Assembly (NCBI RefSeq): GCF_003086295.3
Contig: NC_092048.1
Location: 42,470,425 to 42,534,424 of the forward strand
Reading direction: 5' to 3'
DNA from: Arachis hypogaea
Lineage: Eukaryota > Streptophyta > Magnoliopsida > Fabales > Fabaceae
Length of the DNA: 64,000 nucleotides
Made by a program: the position numbers and the translations under genes. Position 1 is the stretch's first letter, and the number at the start of each line of letters is the position of its first letter. This document shows, in pieces, positions 56,280-64,000 of this stretch. The notes under the pieces were generated by a model, which was not told where the DNA came from, ran no database searches, and was given only the letters and a program-made list of their open reading frames with translations.

Positions 56280-56420
56280 TGCATTACTACCACTAGCACC
56301 AGTGACTTCTCAGATGTAGTTGGGGCTCATTTCTCCATCAGCTTGTTGAGGATATCGCAGCCGGTTTATAAGAGCATCTCCGAGTGTTCTGATATGCGGA
56401 ACACAGATTAAAGCCTGAAA
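56280..56420 (-). pseudogene. Unidentified captured exon-like fragment
   Basis: Minus strand ALICVPHIRTLGDALINRLR, YPQQADGEMSPNYI, stop, then EVTGASGSNAGK. Looks like a real protein piece. Family not recognised. Confidence 0.4.
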
Positions 56421-56900
56421 TAGTTATTAAAGTTCTGCAAGTATGATAATTGTTAATTCAGTAACTTCTAATTTCTCCCATTCCCAAAGGTAGAAAGTGT
56501 CACATATTTGACATTTGACATAGAACACACAAATCCAACCATCTAATTAATCACCTTTTCAAGTTTTAACTCATTTGACACTAGTAGAGCCATATTAAAA
56601 CAGCAATGAAGAGATGATGATGAAACAATTTAGTTATAGTCAATTTTGAAATAGTTGAGATTGTGTTTGGTTTCACCATCAATCTCTTTCAATCAATTTC
56701 CAGAGTGTTTTCCTCTTTTCTTTTATGGAAATTGAACAACAAAATATGGCATATACATGCTGAGAATGAAGAACAAGAAATATTTTGATTACTATGCCGA
56801 TATTCAAACCAAATTAATTAAATTTGTTCATCTAATCTAAGGCAAGCCTAAGACAATCGATTAGAATGAAATATTTTCAAGAGAACAAAGGAAAATAGGG
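56421..56900. other. CACTA 2 interior, no recognised gene
   Basis: AT-rich, no supported feature. Confidence 0.35.
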
Positions 56901-56924
56901 AGAAGAACCTACTCGTGAGTCTGC

Positions 56925-57250
56925 CGGAGGAGAAACTCGCAGCTCAATAGCTGGATAGACGAGATTGCCAGTGTAGAAGAACGCCACAGGAGGAGATCAC
57001 CGCTGGAGGAGATGTCGCTAGAAGAGACGTCGCCGAAGGAGACCGTCACTGGAGAAGACGTCGCAGAAGGAGGTCGCCGCTGGAGGAGACGTTGCCGGAA
57101 GAGACCGTCGCTGGTAGGAGGAGATCATCGCAGGAGGAGATTGCCATTGGAGAAGATGTTGCAAGAGGAGGTCGCCGCTGGAGGAGACTTCGCCGGAGGA
57201 GGTCGTCGCTGGAGAGGATTGTCACCGGAGGAGAGACCGTGACAGAGGAG
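56925..57250. repeat. GC-rich minisatellite (GGAGGAGA.GTCGC units)
   Basis: Imperfect short units of the form (G)GAGGAGA(C/T)(G/C)TCGC(C/T)G repeat over about 300 bp with variable spacing of roughly 12-24 bp. The plus frame is Glu/Gly/Arg-rich. It may be derived from a Pro/Ser-rich 5' coding or leader region on the minus strand of the NEK or another captured gene. Confidence 0.65.
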
Positions 57251-57517
57251 ATCGCAGTGGCAGAGCTTCAAGATTTCTCTCACCGTGGCAGCATTTCAAT
57301 GAAGGAATGACTGAATGAGGAGGAGTTAATTTAGGGTTGGGAATTTTATACAAGTTGATAATGGCATTTTAAAATTGCCAGAATCCAAAACAATCGCTGT
57401 TAATTACAAATTAATTACGGCAACAGTAAGAAACGACGTAATATTGAAATATTAGGTCGTTTTTATAGAACCCCCATAATATTAATGCCATTTTATATCA
57501 TTATTTTTGTAGTGACC

Positions 57518-58139
57518 ACAGTACCCGCCACACTATCCACCTCCACCTCCATATTATCTACCACACTATCATCCACTGCCGCTCTACTATCCACCACAGA
57601 ACAACCCTCCTCCACTATACTATCTACCACAGGATCCACCTCAACCACCTTATTCGCAGCAACATCAAGAAGGGAATGTTGAAAGTTCTTCAATATCTCA
57701 TTTTTTAGAGTTGGAACCGGACCAGTTTCAATTTCTATTTTGGAATCCTGCCACATCAGTGATAAGCAATGCTCGACAACAGCAACCATAGAATAAAGAG
57801 AAATCACATGCAGGTTCCGTCTGTCATGAAGCAGAACCTGGTCGTATGTCACTAGATGCTCATGCTCGTCGTGGTGTTAATAATGCTGTCTCTTGTGTGA
57901 ATGTCTATGGACGAAGAGGATGAGCAGGAATCCGATGACGCAAGCATGGGTGACAGCGATGATGGTGATGATGATGATGACTCCCCACGTGGTAGTACAA
58001 GCGGTAATCACCAATGCGATAGTGTGAATGAGAGAGCATATTTTCTTCTGACTCATGTAGCTTCACCGGATACACTCAGCCCATCGCCTTTCATGAAAAT
58101 GCTTAAAAAGGGCATATTTCACATAATATTTTAGTGTAG
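57518..58139 (+). pseudogene. Pro/Tyr-rich and acidic transposon-protein remnant
   Basis: After the ACC duplication the plus frame reads HYPPPPPYYLPHYHPLPLYY, PPQNNPPPLYYLPQDPPQPP, then SSSISHFLELEPDQFQF to a stop near 57790. Another frame gives MDEEDEQESDDASMGDSDDG at 57907. It joins the fragment at 52691-52836 and is interrupted by CACTA 2. Possibly an accessory protein of the CACTA or MULE around it. I do not recognise a domain. Confidence 0.4.
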
Positions 58140-58508
58140 CATGCTCGTGGGTACGCTAACAGCCAACTAATTGAACTCAACATACAACTCTAGTGTCGGC
58201 ACTTGAGCTTGACTCTATCGATAAAGCATTAGCATCTCTAGCATAATGGCTTCGTCGGTCACATTCATTAATTGAAACTATATCACACCACCGAGGCATA
58301 ACACCAACTGCTTGTATAAAATGCTTCTGACTCTTTTTGAAATATCATCGTATGTGTATTGACATAGTCTATTTTGTAGCTCTACAAATAACATCGTGCA
58401 AGGAATAATAAAAAAAGTTAGACCCCTACAAACAAATTTCACACCTTCAGTTGTGTATGGTATAACCTCACCATCAAAATGCACTAATAAACTCATGTTG
58501 CCTTCCAT
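58140..58508 (-). pseudogene. MULE (MuDR-type) transposase N-terminal remnant
   Basis: Minus strand: SLLVHFDGEVIPYTTEGVKF, CRGLTFFIIPCTMLFVELQN, YDDISKRVRSILYKQL, then after a stop QFQLMNVTDEAIMLEMLMLY and LELYVEF. This follows the N-terminal block that precedes the MuDR/zinc-finger/MULE domains in plant MURA-like proteins. The catalytic MULE domain and SWIM finger are absent. Confidence 0.65.
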
Positions 58509-59349
58509 TACTCATAAAAAAGTTGTTACACCACTCTAAACTAAAAATCTAGGAGACATTGAAATTAAAGAAAAAATGGTAGAAAAATAGAAAACACAAT
58601 TTTGAGAGGAGACAAAGAATGAGTGTCTTTTTCATCTAAGTTGGGTAGTCTCCATTAGGAAAAAAAATATTTTTATGGATTTTTCACTATAAAATAGTCA
58701 ACTTTAGCTACATATAATACTAAATTATTATTATTTCTCATAAAATGAGATACTAAAATTGTTAAATCAACCTGCCAAAGAGACCTTCTCGCTCTTTATG
58801 AATTACTGACAATATCATATCACTTGCTTCTAAAACTATACATAGCCACTTTTTCACGGAAAAAAAATATTTTCTTCTATTTTTTCTCAACTAACAAGGT
58901 GAGTTTTTAATTTAAAAAATAAATTTTATTAAATTTATTAATTTTCTTCATCTCGCTATTAGCGAGAATACTTTCAACAGCTTTTAAAAGAATTATCTCG
59001 CTATATGCGAGATATGTGATTTCGAAATAAAAAAATATAAAAGTTAAAAAAAATATCTCACTATTAGTGAGAAGATTGGAACCACTACAACTAAATATAT
59101 CACTCTCCTTCCCGTCCCGATGCATAACTCCAAAAACCAATCCATGGCCATGGAACTAACGTGTCCACGCTATTTATTGATACATGTTCTTGTTATTTTT
59201 GTTCTCCTATCAAACTATCACCTTTTACAATGATGTGTACGGATTCTTTTTGAGAGGTAAACTGTCAAAAAAAATATTGTATACTTCTGTAATTTGTACC
59301 TTTAAATATTAGATTAACAATGATGACATTAAAATTTTAATAACATTAG
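58509..59349. other. AT-rich spacer with three matched palindromes
   Basis: Holds TCTCGCTATTAGCGAGA (58951), TCTCGCTATATGCGAGA (58996) and TCTCACTATTAGTGAGA (59056). Otherwise no feature. May be the leader of the MULE remnant or of the CACTA transposase. Confidence 0.5.
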
Positions 59350-62300
59350 TCTACCGTAATGGGTTCAAGGATGGGTATTGGATGTAGACGGAACATAGAG
59401 AAGTAGACGAGTAGGAAATTAACCAGTCTCCCTCTTTGAATAGGTTTGATGGTCAATCAACGAGGATTCGAGTGCTGAGAGAACTAAACATGGAAGAAAT
59501 GAATTGGGAGGATAACCAATAGAGATACAACAAGATGGTGTTTGATGCAATAGGTGTTACAAAGTTGGAAGAGGCTGAACAAGAGCCTAACCCGGAGGCA
59601 AAGAGATTGTATCATATGTTAGAATCTACCGCAAAACCTTTGTTCAAGGGGTGCGTTCATTCGAAGTTGTCTGCATTTTGTTAGAATGATGAGTATTAAG
59701 TCAGATTCAAATCATACCCAAGAATCTTTTGATAAGTGGGTCACACTTTGCAATGAACTGGTACCTATCGGGACTACTGGCATCCCCTGGAGCCACTACG
59801 AGGCAAAGAAGTTAGTTTCGAAATTGGCTCTAAATTTGGTGAAAATTGATTGTTGTTTGAATGGTTGTATGTTGTATTACAAGAGGGATGCAGACCTAAC
59901 TGAATGTAAATTTTGTGGATCACCGAGGTTTCAAGCCGAGAGAGAACAAATCGGTAAACGGCAGTTAAAGAGAGTTCCAATGAAACGGATGCACTACTTG
60001 CCTTTAATCCCTAGGCAAAAACGATTGTATGGATCGATAAAATCAACCCTTCACATGACCTGGCATAGTAACAACAAGAAAGATGATAGAATCATGACGC
60101 ACTCGTCACAAGGAAAAGCTTGAAAGCATTTTGATTAGGTCCATCCTACATTTGTGAGCGAGCCTAGAAACATTAGACTAGCTTTGTGTTTTGATGGGTT
60201 TGCACCAAATTCCAATTTCGGTAACGCGTACTCTTGTTGGCCTGTAGTGGTAACACCTTATAACCTGAGTCACAAAATATGCATGAAGGACCCATACATG
60301 TTCCTAACTTGCATCATGCCTGGTCCCAGCAATCCAAAGGCCAAAATAAATATCTTCTTGCAGCCCCTGGTGGATGAGTTAAAGGAGTTGTGGATCCATG
60401 GTATAGAAATGAATGATATTTTGACGAAGACAAACTTTCAACTTCATGTTGTGTTGATGTGGACCAGTAACAACTTTTTTGCATACGGGATGTTATCAGG
60501 TTAGTCAACTCAGGGCAGAATGGCAAGTCCCATTTGTATGGACGATACAAAGGCATTTTGGTTGAAGAATGGCGGTAAGAATTCGTAGTTTAATTGCCAT
60601 CAAAGATTCCTCGACATAGATCATCCTTTTCGGCGCAACAAGGACTCTTTAAAAAGAATAAAACTGAATAAGAAGCGGCACCCATGATGTTGGGTGGCAG
60701 GCAAGTTTGGCTTCGTATCGGTGGAATCCCAAGTATCATCGATAATGGGTCAGGTTTAAGACCTCCGGGATATGACAGGGAGCATAATTGGACTAAAAAG
60801 AGTATATTTTGGGAGTTACCTTATTGGAAACACAACTTGGTTCGACATTGTCTTGATGTGATGCACATTGAAAAAAACGTATTTTATAATATCCTGCACA
60901 CAGTAATGGACGATGAACAAATAACAGATAGCGATAAGGCTAGTTAGACTTGGTGGACATTTGTAGGTGGCCATATCTGAACTTAAAGAGACTTGAGAAA
61001 GGACGGTTGGCTAAAACAAAGGTGGTGTTTGCTATAACGAAGGACCAGAGACAATATTTGTAAGTGGATTAGAGAATTGAGGTTTCTTGATGGTTACGCC
61101 TCTAACTTGAGCAGGTGTGTAAACGTCTCACAGGATAGGCTTGTTGGATTGAAGAGTCATGATTGTCATGTCTTCATGGAGTCTTTGCTTCCTGTTGTGT
61201 TCAGAGAACTTCCAACCAACATTTGGAAACCTCTCACAGAAATAAGTGAGTTCTTTAGGGAGTTTGTGCTACTAAACTTAGCATTAATGATCTCACAATC
61301 ATGGACAAGAACATTTTCATCATACTTTGTATGCTAGAAAGGATATTCCCTCCATCCTTTTTTGACATTATAGAACACTTAGCAATCCACCTACCATACG
61401 AAGTAATACTATGTGGGCCAATCCAATTTAGGTGGATGTACCCATTTGAGAGGATGATTGGTTCATTCAAGCACACCGTGAAGACCAGAGCTCGAATTGA
61501 GGACAGCATCTGCAAAGCATTCCTAGCTAAGAAAACATCCGCATTTTATTTTTAGCCTCATATTGAGTCACGTAGAACAAGGGTTGGAAGGAACGATGAG
61601 AGGGAAAAATTCTCGTCAAGTGGAACAACATATCCAATCTTTACTCCTAAAGGATCTGCAATGGGTGTGGGCAGTGACTACTGGTTAAAGTAGAAGGAAA
61701 TCGATGTCACACATCTGCATGTGTTGCTTAAGTATGACTAGATTTCACCATACCTCATGTGAGTTTTTTAAGTCTTCATAAATATTGCAATCAGTAAGAT
61801 ATTAACTTCTTAATCTAATCAAAACTTATTTATCCTATTCTATCATATAGATTATACCAAGAGACAAATTCTCATACCTCATTGAACAATTTTTCACATT
61901 GGTTCAGAGAATATGTTAGTGTGTATCTAGCTAACACAACAAATTGGAAACTAGTTGCATTTAGTTGGGGCTCAATTAATAAGAGTACAAGCTACCTGAT
62001 ATACAATGTTAATGGATATCGATTCCATTCTTTACAATGATCCATTGGAAAGAAAACAAATAACACCGGAGTTTGGGTTCGTGGGGATTCAGGCGGTGGT
62101 CATTCTGATTGATTTGGTGTGTTGCACAACATAATTCAATTAGAGTATTTCTGTCGTACTACATATAAGGTGTACGTGTTTAAATGTGAATGGTATGATC
62201 CAAGTTCGCGACAAGGAACACGAAAGCACAAGGACTACGATGTCACTGAAGTTAATGTAACTAGGAAATATAGGCACTACGATCCTTTTATTCTACCTCA

Positions 62301-62646
62301 AAATCCACGATATGTATACTATTTGCCTTATCCGGGTTCATGCAAGTCTAGTTAGGTGGTTGTGGTTAAGACTAAGCCAAGAGGTCGCATTGAGTCCAAT
62401 GGGACAGAGAGTTAGGAACCTTACCAGATTGATGACCCAACTTCAAAAATGGTGGTTGATACCAGTAATTCAATCACCCTTAGGTCGACTGTTATGGATG
62501 ATGACATCATCGACCTTAGAATAGATGACGACGCACTACCACCAGAAGGAAGACGGGGTCGATGGCAAAGAATAAGAGGAAGATCAGGAAACTACCTCGA
62601 AAGAGGAGGATGGTGAACCAGAGGAAGAAGGTGATGAATCTGAATA
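59350..62646 (+). pseudogene. CACTA transposase (TNP2-like), decayed
   Basis: Plus-strand, multi-frame reading of the En/Spm TNP2 protein. YNKMVFDAIGVTKLEEAEQE and EAKRLYHMLESTAKPLF (59526-59650); SFDKWVTLCNELVP, CLNGCMLYYKRDADLTECKF (59686-60123); RNIRLALCFDGFAPNSNFG, CWPVVVTPYNL, IFLQPLVDELKELW (60154-60504); RFLDIDHPFRRN; HCLDVMHIEKNVFYNILHT (60800-60945). Then a DUF4218-like part (SHDCHVFMESLLPVVFRELP; MYPFERMIGSFKHTV; 61077-61555), an intron-like GTGAGT...ATAG gap (61758-61853) and a DUF4216-like part (VYVFKCEWYDPSSRQGTRKH, DVTEVNVTRKYR; to 62355). DGF and DVMH.EKN catalytic-domain motifs remain, but at least six stops or shifts kill it. It belongs to the element ending at 63203. Confidence 0.9.
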
Positions 62647-62849
62647 GTGTTAATGTAAATATAGTTCTATCTTATGTATTTCTTTACCAAACTTTGAGAA
62701 GAATGTAATATAATTAGCATTGTTTTAGATATTTCGATTACCATCATTCCGTATTTTTAATTTGTATATATGATATTTCACATCAGGTTTAAAACACTGT
62801 TTTAATTATTAATTATCAGGATACATTATAAATGGACGAAAAAAAAAGT

Positions 62850-63203
62850 ATTTACCGTCGGAATATACTGATGATAACAGCCTAGCTAATTTTCCAAAAA
62901 AATTAGAAAAAATATTTCAATCGGATTAATCCGCCAGTAAGGTGGCGCAAAGTCGTATAATTTGGCATCAATGTTACCTTCGAAAATTTTCTGATGGTAA
63001 GTTGCAACAGATTTCGTTTTCTTGATATCTATATTCCGACGCAAATTACCGTCGGATGCATAAATCTGATGGTAATTTGTTACCGGCGAGGTTATTCCGT
63101 CAGATTATTTCGACACAAAATCCGACGGTAAACAGTGTATCATTGGATTTTATTTGTTTTTCTGTCGGTAAATCTAATGGTACTCAACGTTTTTCTTGTA
63201 GTG
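62850..63203 (+). mobile_element. CACTA right terminus, same family as 11525-13835
   Basis: Subterminal words TACCGTCGGAAT, ATCCGACGGTAA and TTACCGTCGGATG lead to the end ACTCAACGTTTTTCTTGTAGTG at 63203. Followed by AAT, the presumed duplication. The left end of this element was not found in the window; its 5' part was broken up by the LINE, MULE and CACTA 2 insertions or lies outside. Confidence 0.8.
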
Positions 63204-64000
63204 AATTATCTACTAACAATTCACAAATATTTTAATTCAAGGTTTAACAAAATATACTCACAAATCTTTATAAATATAAAGATTCTTATGCAAGTAACAA
63301 CAATTTCATCTGAAAAAAAAAAAAAGAAAAACACATTTAAAATTGCATAGTGTGCTCAAAAAGTCAGAATCTTCAGGCGTGATATGATTTTACACCAATA
63401 GATTAAATCAAATATAATTTCTTTCCCTAAAACAAAGAAAAAGCATAGCATATTCTTCTATGATCAAAACTTCAATTCTGACTTCAAAAACTTTTGACCT
63501 TGTTTTTTCTTTATTAAAAAAAAATCTATTTTCTCTTTTTTTCCTTAAAATACTCAAATTTTAATTACCTCTTCAAATATTATAAACAAAAAAAAAATTA
63601 AAAATTGGGATGAGTGAAGAATTTTGTGATACTATCCGAAAGTAGGAATGCTAACGGCATCATTGTCGGCGGCGAAGGTGAAAGGCAGCTGTTCGCCAGC
63701 TTTCGATCTCCAACAGCAACAGTGACGAGAGGGAACAATCACAAAGGATGTAAAGAGGAAGGGGTGGGAGGCGTGAAGAGTGTAACCGTGTGAAAAAAAG
63801 CGGGTGAGAGAGGTATAAAAAAATAATTAAATTATAAGAATATTTTAAACATTTCACCATTTAAGAAAAATCTTAATAGAATGAAATTCCAAATCTGATG
63901 TGAAAATTAATATGGAAAAAACAAATGGAATTGAATTAAATTCTTTCTAAATTAATTTCTTTTTTTTTTTTTCAAACAGAAATTCAATTGAGATTTCAAA
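63204..64000. other. AT-rich flank, no supported feature
   Basis: Poly-A/T runs and a slightly GC-richer stretch (63655-63790) with a 66-codon minus frame of low-complexity Leu/Ser composition that I do not consider a gene. Confidence 0.4.

Larger units (their letters stand above)
52837..57514 (-). mobile_element. 4.7-kb gene-capturing CACTA element 2
   Basis: Left end CACTACAAAAAATTC and right end ATTATTTTTGTAGTG, flanked by the duplication ACC (52834-52836 and 57515-57517). The left subterminal zone has many GGCGGTTTGAACCGCCAT words. No transposase. Captured pieces, all on the minus strand, are FAB1 kinase, CTP synthase and NEK kinase, plus two unidentified exons. Its terminal and subterminal sequences differ from the other two CACTA elements, so it is a third family. 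Confidence 0.88.

Noticed and set aside
57901..58134. Stand-alone acidic protein gene
   Set aside because: Short, Asp-rich, flanked by broken transposon frames; no domain and no sign of independent gene structure.
63660..63860. 66-codon minus-strand frame near the window end
   Set aside because: Leu/Ser-rich with no motif; no support beyond openness.

Overview
The window is nuclear DNA of a flowering plant and consists almost entirely of transposable elements. The evidence is CACTA ends (CACTACAAG...TAGTG), a retroelement primer site matching plant tRNA-Asp, plant LINE, MULE, hAT and PIF remnants, and broken, intron-bearing pieces of plant genes. The repeat style makes me think of a legume, possibly Arachis; that is inference from memory, not proof. 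I find no intact host gene, rRNA, tRNA or CRISPR. Every coding trace is a transposon protein remnant or a captured gene fragment.

Layout. 1-1849: LINE remnant (minus). 2336-3440: PIF/Harbinger-like element. 3455-5876: solo LTR holding a foldback Mutator-like MITE. 8308-8505: small MITE. 8590-10338: Pack-MULE carrying a broken MORN-repeat gene piece and itself holding a second MITE of the foldback family. 11525-13835: old CACTA element. 15396-16225: tandem array with a unit near 247 bp. 17865-19008: small MITEs and a LINE tail. 20040-25290: two direct copies of a Helitron-like AT-rich repeat, the first split by a hAT MITE (20877-21534).

25794 to about 51960 is a Russian-doll nest. A long LTR-like sequence (A) contains a related solo LTR (B, 28593-51566, duplication CCACC). 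B contains a 20.3-kb CACTA element (30403-50736, duplication GTC). That CACTA contains two 8-kb LTR retroelements in opposite orientation (31013-39141 minus, duplication CTGCC; 39546-47619 plus, duplication CCTTC). With both retroelements removed, the CACTA interior carries pieces of FolD, mitochondrial chaperonin-60 and phosphoenolpyruvate carboxykinase genes plus one unidentified piece.

From 51985: a LINE 3' end, a second gene-capturing CACTA (52837-57514, duplication ACC) with pieces of FAB1 kinase, CTP synthase and a NEK kinase, a MULE remnant, and a decayed TNP2-type CACTA transposase (59350-62646) ending in a CACTA right terminus at 63203. That terminus is nearly the same sequence as the ends of the 11.5-kb-region CACTA.

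The most notable items are the two multi-gene-capturing CACTA elements and the pair of pol-less tRNA-Asp-primed retroelements. The pair share an unrecognised Pro/Tyr-rich protein of about 640 residues, a conserved hairpin after its stop codon, an internal polypurine tract and CpG-palindrome clusters. Boundaries were fixed by reading terminal repeats and target-site duplications (TSDs) directly. Protein identities rest on recalled family motifs, without any database search.
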